Shown one piece after another: positions 1 through 5,343 of a stretch of 7,699 bases of DNA (position 1 is its first letter; every line of letters begins with the position of its first letter). Origin of the DNA: Bacteroidales bacterium (GTDB taxonomy: Bacteria > Bacteroidota > Bacteroidia > Bacteroidales > UBA4181). The stretch lies in NCBI GenBank assembly GCA_031264715.1, contig JAISDP010000054.1:1-7699 (forward strand). Reading direction: 5' to 3'. The notes beneath the pieces are model-generated. The model saw nothing but the letters and a program-made list of their open reading frames with translations. It ran no database searches and had not been told where the DNA came from. Position numbers and translations under genes: made by a program.

Positions 1-823
1 TCTCATCGACCCATTCGTCGACCACCGCAACAGAGTACAATCCGGCGCCCTGCTCGCCCGGGGAAATACTTATGCTGTAGTGTTTGTTGCGGACGAGGTC
101 AAGATTCAGGGTAATGGTGCGGCTTGCCGTTTTGCCGTCATATGTGCCGGTTACGGTAAATTGCGTACGCGCGGCAGCCGTTCTCGTATTCTCGGCTACA
201 TAAAATATGGTATCCGATGTGGTGTAGCTGGGGACGCTACCGTCCGGAACCGCCAGCGGGCTTTGCGGGAATACATACCCCTTGTCGGGCGTGTTCTCCA
301 CGGTTATCCCTGTTACCTTGAAACCCTTTTTACCTTTAATTTCTATTTTCGCCACAGAGCGGACAAGCGCAATACTCACGCTGCTGCCGCTCACAACGCC
401 GCTACCGCTCATCAGGAAAGACGATGCAGGCGCAGCGGTAAAATCCACGGTCATGTTCTGCAAATCCGTTTCCGATGGAGTTGCAGCAAGCATGTCGAGT
501 GTTGGATTGGCAACAGCATACAGCGTCTTGATCCTGCTGGAAATGGTAAGCGACTGCTCCCCTATACTAAAGGGGTATGTATCAATATAACCGCCTTTGG
601 CGTCCACTCCAAAAAAGACAACATCACCGATGATGTCCTTTTCCTCCTGGCTTGCCGTGCTTGCTTTCAACAGCGAAGCCGGTTCCGAACCGACAGTAAG
701 GCTGATCGTTACCAGACGCTCCGGTTCCGGATGATCCTCGATATCAAATTCGCATCCGGCCATGATGAAAAGGCCGGATACAAATAATAATGCGATGATA
801 TTTTTCCTGAATACGTAAAGCAT
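1..823 (-). CDS. Fimbrillin-like lipoprotein A (partial, C-terminus beyond window)
   Basis: This frame is open from an ATG at 823 to the left edge with no stop (274 complete codons). An in-frame TGA lies two codons upstream, so the start is firm. The product starts with a hydrophobic signal peptide ending in the lipobox FIMAGC (Cys24), so it should be a lipid-anchored envelope protein exported by Sec and cut by signal peptidase II. It shares with its three upstream neighbours SLLK (50-53), FFGVDA (70-75), LYAVAN (101-106), FLMSG (136-140), VRSVAKI (154-160), TPDKGYVF (178-185), YVAEN (208-212) and VRNKHY (244-249). These fit the order of conserved blocks in Bacteroidales fimbrillins. It is the most divergent of the four. 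It lacks the cysteine before the last strand, and its end reads VVDEWVDE where the others have a P-x-W-x-D motif. By comparison, only some 10-20 residues are missing. Being lipidated and divergent, it could be a minor, anchor or tip subunit; that is inference. Confidence 0.88.
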   Translation of the reverse strand, partial: MLYVFRKNIIALLFVSGLFIMAGCEFDIEDHPEPERLVTISLTVGSEPASLLKASTASQEEKDIIGDVVFFGVDAKGGYIDTYPFSIGEQSLTISSRIKTLYAVANPTLDMLAATPSETDLQNMTVDFTAAPASSFLMSGSGVVSGSSVSIALVRSVAKIEIKGKKGFKVTGITVENTPDKGYVFPQSPLAVPDGSVPSYTTSDTIFYVAENTRTAAARTQFTVTGTYDGKTASRTITLNLDLVRNKHYSISISPGEQGAGLYSVAVVDEWVDE

Positions 824-841
824 TGATCAACAAATGAGCGA

Positions 842-900
842 TTATCGTATAAACGGGCGCCGGTCTTTCAAAATCCGACTCCCGTTCGGATTTGCGATAA
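842..900 (-). promoter_or_regulatory. Structured leader candidate in the B-A spacer (possible pseudoknot)
   Basis: In the minus-strand RNA, TTATCG (900-895) can pair with CGATAA (847-842). Inside that stem, AAATCCGA (893-886) pairs with TCGGATTT (878-871) around a 7-base loop. Five loop bases, ACGGG (885-881), are complementary to CCCGT (857-853), which would close a pseudoknot. The fold ends 18 bases before the start codon of gene A. It occupies the longest spacer in the fimbrillin cluster (109 bases, against 34 and 59). No T-run follows on the minus strand, so it does not look like an intrinsic terminator. I recognise no known riboswitch class. A regulatory or processing role for the differing expression of gene A is inference. 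Confidence 0.4.
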
Positions 901-932
901 GGTTTTTATTTTTTTTCGACTATAATAAACGA

Positions 933-1829
933 TTATTCTTCCACGAAATCGTCGTATGGAATCTCATACTCACCGCCATTTACATCATCCCAGTCGGGCA
1001 TAGTGATGGTAACCGTACACGACGTGTCGGTAACTTTGACTGTCACGTTATACTGTTTATTGCGTTCGATAGGAAGAAAGGTACTGGGGCCTGATTTCAG
1101 CGTTATGTTATAAGTTACCGTTTTGTTGTTGTCCAACTTACCGCTTACGGCAAATTTCGTAGCGGTCTCATCAGCAGCATTGGCGTTTTCGGCAACATAA
1201 ACCGGATCCGCATCCGTCCCCGCAACCCCGGCGTAGGTATCGATTAGGGTAGCGGTTGAAGGCGCTGCTACCGAAGGCTGTTTGAAAACATATGCCTGGT
1301 CAGGTGTGTTCGTCGCTTTTACCGATGTGATCGTGAACCCTTCACTGGTGAAAACAACCTTTGCCATAGCCCTGGACAGTGTAATGACAACCCAGTAAAC
1401 GCCTTCGTTGTTGACTATATCCCCCGAACCGCCCATCAAAAGGGGCGTAGCGGGCGCAGAGGAAAAGTCGCCAACCAAAGCATCCAACTCCGTCTTATCC
1501 GGAGTGAGCGCTTCCATTGTATTGGTGGGATTGGCTATCGCATACAGCGTTTTGATTTTTTTGAGAATGGTCAGTGGTTGGGCCCCTACTACCGGTGATG
1601 CGATGGTGTACTTCGCTACATAATCGCCGGCGGCGTCCACTCCAAAAAGGACAACCTTTGAGAGCGTCTTTTCCTCATCGGTTGTTGATTTCAGCAAGGA
1701 TTTTGTGAAATCGTTGGAAAAAGAGACCTCTACCTGACATTCTTCCTGATCAAGCGCTTTCTGCGGCTCCTTGGTACATCCCGCAAAAATATACACGCAT
1801 AAAGCAAACAATAAAACTGATTTTTTCAT
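933..1829 (-). CDS. Fimbrillin-like lipoprotein B
   Basis: A complete 298-residue protein, probably a lipid-anchored precursor of a pilus-type (FimA/Mfa-like) subunit or a related surface protein. A very short signal peptide ends in the lipobox IFAGC (Cys18). SLLK follows at 44-47, then LFGVDA (61-66), LYAIAN (95-100), LLMGG (130-134), SRAMAKV (152-158), TPDQAYVF (175-182), YVAEN (211-215), ERNKQY (255-260) and PDWDD (278-282) near the C-terminus, followed by an acidic tail ending in FVEE. The order and spacing match the other three paralogs. Cys31 and Cys271 sit at the start of the first and last predicted strands and could form a disulfide. It starts 60 bases after the stop of gene C and is followed after 109 bases by gene A. 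No Shine-Dalgarno motif is visible; the leader AACAGTTTGTC is shared with gene C. The fimbrillin call rests on block order, not on a profile search; a generic surface lipoprotein is the alternative. Confidence 0.9.
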   Translation of the reverse strand: MKKSVLLFALCVYIFAGCTKEPQKALDQEECQVEVSFSNDFTKSLLKSTTDEEKTLSKVVLFGVDAAGDYVAKYTIASPVVGAQPLTILKKIKTLYAIANPTNTMEALTPDKTELDALVGDFSSAPATPLLMGGSGDIVNNEGVYWVVITLSRAMAKVVFTSEGFTITSVKATNTPDQAYVFKQPSVAAPSTATLIDTYAGVAGTDADPVYVAENANAADETATKFAVSGKLDNNKTVTYNITLKSGPSTFLPIERNKQYNVTVKVTDTSCTVTITMPDWDDVNGGEYEIPYDDFVEE

Positions 1830-1863
1830 GACAAACTGTTGATAATTATGAATTATGAATTAT
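1764..1863. repeat. Direct repeat copy 1: leader plus signal-peptide region of gene B
   Basis: This 100-base stretch aligns without gaps to 2711-2810 at the start of gene C, with 12 mismatches counted by eye. Only one mismatch falls in the outer 43 bases (1821-1863), which hold the start codon and the non-coding leader. The repeat covers the lipobox and signal-peptide codons plus the upstream heptamers. It marks the duplication that produced B and C, or later gene conversion between them. Confidence 0.85.
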
Positions 1864-1868
1864 GAATT
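1844..1868. repeat. AATTATG heptamer tandem repeat, C-B spacer
   Basis: Three full copies of AATTATG (1844-1850, 1851-1857, 1858-1864) are followed by a partial AATT. They lie 15-39 bases upstream of the start codon of gene B. A short tandem repeat at this position could change copy number by slippage and alter the spacing or structure of the leader. Confidence 0.85.
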
Positions 1869-1888
1869 TATTCTTTTACCATTGAAGG

Positions 1889-2776
1889 TTATTCAAAAGC
1901 CGAGTCGGGTATCACATGATCATCGGTATCCTCATCGTCCCAGTCGGGTATGCTGAAGGTAACGGCGCACTCGTCTTCGGTAATCGGAGTGATGTGCACC
2001 TTGTAAAAAGTGTTGCGCACAATGTCGACAAATTGCCCGTCCTTTTTCAACTCAACGGTATAACTTGCCGGTTTACTGTCAAACGTGCCGGTTACCAGGA
2101 ATTGTGTAGGGGTCTCGCTGCTATTTTCGGCAACGTAAAGCACTGGATCAGCCGAAGCAACAGGGTTGTAATTAATCCTGGTGGCAGCCGGTACCGACAG
2201 CGGTTCCGTCTTGAATACATATCCCTGGTCGGGCGTTTCCTTCACGGTTACCGTTTCGATCGTGAAATCGTTCTTACCGATGACGGCTATTTTTGCCACT
2301 GCCCTGATCAGTTGAACGGAAGCGGTGTAATTACCGCCGGCGGCGATGATGTTCCCATTGCCGCCCATCAGGAAAGGCGACTGGGGCGCAGCAGAAAAAT
2401 CGCCGGTTATGGCCAGCAAATCTGCAACTGACGCCGGCGTTAGCGCTTCCATCGCAACGGAATGATTGGCAATCGCGTAAAGCGATTTCACTTTCCTGGA
2501 AACGGTAATCGGCACTATATTATTCGCCGGCGGATCGCTGATGATATAAATGGAGTCGATTCCGTCCGAGGCGTTCACCCCGAAAATCATCAACCTGTCA
2601 ATATCTTCTTCGGCTACCGAGGCATCCGATTTCAATAAGGATTTTGAATCGGATGCGGCAGAAAGAATGACAGTCACCCGGCAATCAGCCTGCTGTTCGG
2701 ATGTATCTTTCGGCTCCTTGCTACACCCTGCAAAAATGCAGGCGCATAAGGCAAACAGTAAAACGGGTTTTTTCAT
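1889..2776 (-). CDS. Fimbrillin-like lipoprotein C
   Basis: A complete 295-residue paralog, closest to gene B at the N-terminus: both begin MKK, continue with VLLFALC and end the signal in IFAGC (Cys18). A charged stretch after the cysteine (SKEPKD) may influence sorting to the outer membrane. The shared blocks are SLLK (46-49), MIFGVNA (63-69), LYAIAN (99-104), FLMGG (135-139), LIRAVAK (156-162), TPDQGYVF (181-188), YVAEN (214-218), VRNTFY (253-258) and PDWDD (277-281). Cys32 and Cys270 are placed like the cysteine pair of gene B. The gene starts 34 bases after the stop of gene D, and no separate promoter motif is visible in that gap, so co-transcription from the promoter upstream of D is likely. 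Proposed role: envelope-anchored precursor of a pilin-like subunit. That is family-level inference from motif order; no assembly or anchor partner is visible in the window. Confidence 0.9.
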   Translation of the reverse strand: MKKPVLLFALCACIFAGCSKEPKDTSEQQADCRVTVILSAASDSKSLLKSDASVAEEDIDRLMIFGVNASDGIDSIYIISDPPANNIVPITVSRKVKSLYAIANHSVAMEALTPASVADLLAITGDFSAAPQSPFLMGGNGNIIAAGGNYTASVQLIRAVAKIAVIGKNDFTIETVTVKETPDQGYVFKTEPLSVPAATRINYNPVASADPVLYVAENSSETPTQFLVTGTFDSKPASYTVELKKDGQFVDIVRNTFYKVHITPITEDECAVTFSIPDWDDEDTDDHVIPDSAFE

Positions 2777-2810
2777 GACAAACTGTTGTTAATTATGAAT
2801 TATGAATTAT
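2711..2810. repeat. Direct repeat copy 2: leader plus signal-peptide region of gene C
   Basis: Partner of the copy at 1764-1863. Its outer part, 2768-2810, differs from 1821-1863 at a single base (T at 2789 against A at 1842). The non-coding end abuts the stop codon of gene D directly. The two start regions are much more alike than the remaining coding sequences of C and B. Confidence 0.85.
2791..2810. repeat. AATTATG heptamer tandem repeat, D-C spacer
   Basis: Two full AATTATG copies (2791-2797, 2798-2804) and six bases of a third (2805-2810) fill the spacer right up to the stop codon of gene D. There is about one copy fewer than in the C-B spacer, which fits slippage or unequal duplication of the array. 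Confidence 0.85.
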
Positions 2811-3698
2811 TTAAAATGATTCGGTTTTTTCAATTGAAAAATGGTTGTCGGGCACCACAATAACGTCGGTTTCCCCATCGTTCCATTCGGGTATGTTTAC
2901 GGTGATGGTACACTCATTTTCGGTTTTTGGCGTGATGCTTACCTGATAATGGGTGTTGCGTGCGATATCAATCCGTAATCCTTCATTTGAAAGGGCAAAG
3001 GCGTAATTTGCCAGCTTGCCGTCAAACATGCCGGTTACAACAAACCGTGCGGGATCCTGTTTCGTATTTTCGGCAACATAAACCGTCGGCGTCGGCGACT
3101 CGACCGCGCCATAGTTAACCCCTTCGGAAGACACAGGCGCTGCCGGCGAACCCTGGCTGAAGACATATCCTTCATCAGGGGCATTTTCTACGGCTATCGA
3201 TCCGATTGCGAAATCTTTCATGCCGATAAAACTGATCTTTGCCACGGCCCTGATAAACTCAATATTCACGCTGGAATTGTTCACCACCCCATTACCGCCC
3301 ATAAGAAAAGGCGACCGGGGCGCATCGGTAAAGTCGCCGGTCATAGCCATTAATTCGAAAAGATTTGATGGGACCGCCGCTAACATGGCTTCAGAAGGAT
3401 TGGCAATCGCATATAGTATTTTGACATTGCCGGAAACAGTAAACTGTATGCCGGTCAATGGAGGATTATTGACGGGCGCATAATTTTCGATTACGGCGTT
3501 CTGTGCATCTACTCCATAAAGAATAACCCTGCTGATCTTCTTCTCATCATCAGTGGCATCGGACTTTAACAAGGAAGTCGAATTGGACTTGGCGGAAAAA
3601 AAGACGATGACCTTATGGGACGGTTCAACAGGATCGTCTTTAGACTTACACCCTGCAAAAATGCAGGCAAAAACAAATAGCAGAATTAAATTTTTCAT
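2811..3698 (-). CDS. Fimbrillin-like lipoprotein D (first gene of the cluster)
   Basis: A 295-residue product when started at the ATG at 3698. An in-frame ATG at 3725 would add nine residues (MIVLYFHII), but it would put hydrophobic and histidine residues before the standard lysine-led signal peptide and lies almost at the predicted transcription start, so 3698 is preferred. The signal ends in the lipobox IFAGC (Cys17), followed by a charged KSKDD stretch. The paralog blocks are SLLK (42-45), LYGVDA (60-65), LYAIAN (95-100), FLMGG (131-135), FIRAVAKI (148-155), APDEGYVF (173-180), YVAEN (207-211), ARNTHY (246-251) and PEWND (270-274). The tail beyond this is longer and ends KTESF. Cys263 lacks the N-terminal cysteine partner present in B and C. 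The gene lies directly downstream of a Bacteroides-type promoter and probably leads the D-C-B-A transcript. A structural fimbrial subunit is the best guess. Confidence 0.9.
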   Translation of the reverse strand: MKNLILLFVFACIFAGCKSKDDPVEPSHKVIVFFSAKSNSTSLLKSDATDDEKKISRVILYGVDAQNAVIENYAPVNNPPLTGIQFTVSGNVKILYAIANPSEAMLAAVPSNLFELMAMTGDFTDAPRSPFLMGGNGVVNNSSVNIEFIRAVAKISFIGMKDFAIGSIAVENAPDEGYVFSQGSPAAPVSSEGVNYGAVESPTPTVYVAENTKQDPARFVVTGMFDGKLANYAFALSNEGLRIDIARNTHYQVSITPKTENECTITVNIPEWNDGETDVIVVPDNHFSIEKTESF

Positions 3699-3737
3699 TA
3701 TGATATGAAAATATAAAACTATCAAAAATTACAGATG

Positions 3738-3765
3738 CAAAGATAAGACAGTTTTTGGAGACAAA
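3738..3765 (-). promoter_or_regulatory. Bacteroides-type promoter for the fimbrillin cluster
   Basis: On the minus strand, TATCTTTG (3745-3738) matches the Bacteroidetes primary-sigma -7 consensus TAnnTTTG exactly. TTTG (3765-3762) stands 16 bases upstream and resembles the -33 element, though this spacing is somewhat shorter than usual. Transcription would begin near 3731, giving a leader of roughly 33 bases before the ATG at 3698. Confidence 0.65.
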
Positions 3766-3769
3766 TTAC

Positions 3770-3804
3770 TTTTTTTTGACGAACGAGTTATTTTTTTTGA
3801 CGAA
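3770..3804 (-). promoter_or_regulatory. Two 14-base direct repeats, period 21, upstream of the promoter
   Basis: The minus strand carries TTCGTCAAAAAAAA twice, at 3804-3791 and 3783-3770, identical and spaced exactly 21 bases, about two helical turns. The nearer copy ends four bases upstream of the -33 element. The A8 tracts would be on the same face of the helix, which could bend DNA or serve as an UP-like element. Identical half-sites at this spacing also suit a dimeric activator. LytTR-type regulators use direct repeats at about this period, but the match to their consensus is weak. Confidence 0.6.
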
Positions 3805-3815
3805 TATCCAGAGTG

Positions 3816-3906
3816 CCCCGTATGGGGTTTCACATGATGAATCTCCTGCGGAGATTTGTTGATGTTTTCCGCATGGATGCTATTGATATGAATGTCCTGA
3901 CGGACA
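3816..3906. repeat. Cluster of three short hairpins between the two operons
   Basis: Three perfect inverted repeats with 3-4 base loops lie in a row: CCCC-GTAT-GGGG (3816-3827), AATCTCC-TGC-GGAGATT (3840-3856) and TGTCC-TGAC-GGACA (3893-3906). The middle one is flanked by further partial complementarity (ACAT at 3832-3835, ATGT at 3862-3865). None is followed by a T-run in the minus direction, so a canonical terminator for the upstream operon is not seen. The cluster could protect the 3' end of that transcript, or be a copy of a dispersed intergenic repeat. A 69-codon open frame across it (3729-3938) does not look like a protein. Confidence 0.5.
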
Positions 3907-3948
3907 ACGCCCTGTATTGCAACGAATGTACCTGTCAAGAAATGGATT

Positions 3949-5343
3949 TTATGACCTTTTAAACCATTCTTCGTAATGTTCCGAAGGTTCGAAAATGCCG
4001 CCGCTACGATCGTAATAATCCTTATCCAGACTGAATACCCCTTGAACGGTTTTTGCCCATGATGCGCCCGATGTGGGATTGTACGTCAACATCCTGTCCC
4101 AGTTCGTATAGTTCTGGTGCCCGTTGGTTTCGAGCAGGCCGGCGCCTAATCCCGGGAACGGCGACAACCTTGCGGCCACGTTCTTGTTCCATTCCACTAA
4201 TATCGGGTTTACCGTCAGGTCGGCACAAAAACAGGGAACATTGTGCTCGTGGGCTACCTGTGCGATCTTCATGGTCATGCTCATTGTTTTGGCAATGGCT
4301 TTCAGTGCAATGGCTTTGTATCCCATCTGTATCCGTTTCAAGGCGTCGGCATCGGTGTGGGCGCTTTCGTCGGCGGCAAGGCGAACGCCCAGGTCGCTTA
4401 CATCCACTTCCAATTCTTCGGGGAAAGGCTCCTCGATGAGGGCAATCTGGTCAAAGGCCCCAATCTTGCGTGCATGATCGATAAGGCGTTGCAGGGTTTC
4501 CTTTTTTTCATAACGACCATTGGCATCAAAATAGTAAGGCAGCTTGCCGTTCTTCGAATGTGTGGTGGTGCGGTTGCCTATTGCCTGGTGGATGGCCGTG
4601 AGCCGATCCATATCCTTTTGCAGCATTTCTTCCTGCGTGCCCGGTTGCCCGATCTTGATCTTCATGAAGAAATAACCGTCGGCCACGGCTTTCACGATTT
4701 CGTTGATAGGGATATTGTAAGCCATCAGCGGGATACTGGCCACCGTTTTGTGGTGATGCGAGAGCGCGGGACGGTAAGCCGGCGGGATCAGGTCATCGAA
4801 GTTGGTGATGCCGTTTTCGGCGGCATACAGTAACCATGCAGCATTATCGACCCCTACCAGGGCATTCAGCGCGAATGTTTTGCGCAAATGCGGATTATCG
4901 GTTATTTTCTGCCCGTAGCGCCAAAGTTCATCCATGATGCTGTCGACCATGTGTATGGGCGATTCGAACGATTGGCCTTTGACCATCTGCAATCCGCGTT
5001 CGGCCATGGCAAACATGATGGCGTTGCCGGCCGCTTCGGAATGGGCAGCAAATACTTCCGCATCACTCCACAGAACGTTGTGGGTGCAGATTCCTGCTTT
5101 TTGTGTGCCGCTGTCGCCTTGGAGCATAGCTGCCGTTTGCCATATTTCCTTCATATATCCGCCTTTGAAACCGAACGGACGTATGAGTGGCTCGCGTTCG
5201 AAATTGGAACCTGTTGCCGTCACACGGAACGGTTTCATCGCTTTACTGCGTGCAGTTGATGCGGTACAAGCAGCCTGGTCTATTCCTATCGTCCCCAAAG
5301 CAGCAAAGGTGGCGGTGTTTTTGATAAAATTTCTCCTGTTCAT
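3949..5343 (-). CDS. Tat-exported enolase-superfamily enzyme (muconate-lactonizing type)
   Basis: A 464-residue protein. A twin-arginine signal (NRRNFIK, residues 2-8) precedes a modest hydrophobic stretch, so periplasmic export is likely. The enolase-superfamily active site is readable in order: KIK (228-230), whose second lysine is the usual base; metal ligands Asp273 (YFDANG), Glu304 (LIEEP) and Asp325 (AADES); and Lys348 (ALKAI) on the next strand. Two opposing lysines define the muconate-lactonizing/dipeptide-epimerase subgroup, which abstracts the proton alpha to a carboxylate with Mg2+ help. The His-Asp dyad of mandelate-racemase-type sugar-acid dehydratases is not evident. The start overlaps the stop of the TIM-barrel gene by four bases (ATGA), so translation is probably coupled, and this is the last gene of the operon. 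The context suggests a sugar-acid or related carboxylate substrate; epimerase, dehydratase or cycloisomerase all remain possible. Cys26 (QAAC) is only a poor lipobox. Confidence 0.88.
   Translation of the reverse strand: MNRRNFIKNTATFAALGTIGIDQAACTASTARSKAMKPFRVTATGSNFEREPLIRPFGFKGGYMKEIWQTAAMLQGDSGTQKAGICTHNVLWSDAEVFAAHSEAAGNAIMFAMAERGLQMVKGQSFESPIHMVDSIMDELWRYGQKITDNPHLRKTFALNALVGVDNAAWLLYAAENGITNFDDLIPPAYRPALSHHHKTVASIPLMAYNIPINEIVKAVADGYFFMKIKIGQPGTQEEMLQKDMDRLTAIHQAIGNRTTTHSKNGKLPYYFDANGRYEKKETLQRLIDHARKIGAFDQIALIEEPFPEELEVDVSDLGVRLAADESAHTDADALKRIQMGYKAIALKAIAKTMSMTMKIAQVAHEHNVPCFCADLTVNPILVEWNKNVAARLSPFPGLGAGLLETNGHQNYTNWDRMLTYNPTSGASWAKTVQGVFSLDKDYYDRSGGIFEPSEHYEEWFKRS

Noticed and set aside
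80..787. A 235-codon open frame on the plus strand
   Set aside because: It lies wholly antisense to fimbrillin-like gene A, which has a signal peptide, a lipobox and paralog motifs. The plus-strand translation is rich in Arg, His and Cys with no recognisable domain. Other plus-strand frames across the window behave the same way.
871..893. Intrinsic terminator after gene B
   Set aside because: The hairpin is good, but in the direction of transcription it is followed by TGAAAGACC and not a T-run. The T-rich stretch at 903-916 would serve only plus-strand transcription, where no gene exists.
1844..1868. CRISPR-like array
   Set aside because: The units are 7 bases, directly adjacent and without spacers, so this is a simple tandem repeat.
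3699..3725. Upstream ATG at 3725 as the start of gene D
   Set aside because: It would add MIVLYFHII before the typical MKN-hydrophobic lipoprotein signal and leave almost no leader after the predicted transcription start near 3731. The ATG at 3698 matches the start of the paralogs.
3699..3830. Invertible promoter controlling the fimbrillin cluster
   Set aside because: Phase-inverted promoters are common for Bacteroidales surface loci, but I found no pair of inverted repeats flanking the promoter and no invertase gene in the window. The repeats present here are direct.
3729..3938. A 69-codon minus-strand open frame between the two operons
   Set aside because: Its 3' part runs through the promoter box and phased repeats of gene D and its middle covers hairpins. 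The translation has low complexity, many His/Ser/Lys and no domain. It is better explained as non-coding.
5257..5343. Enolase-family protein as a Tat lipoprotein (Cys26)
   Set aside because: The preceding residues QAA lack the hydrophobic -3 position of a lipobox. The paralogous cluster next door shows what a proper IFAGC lipobox looks like in this genome.
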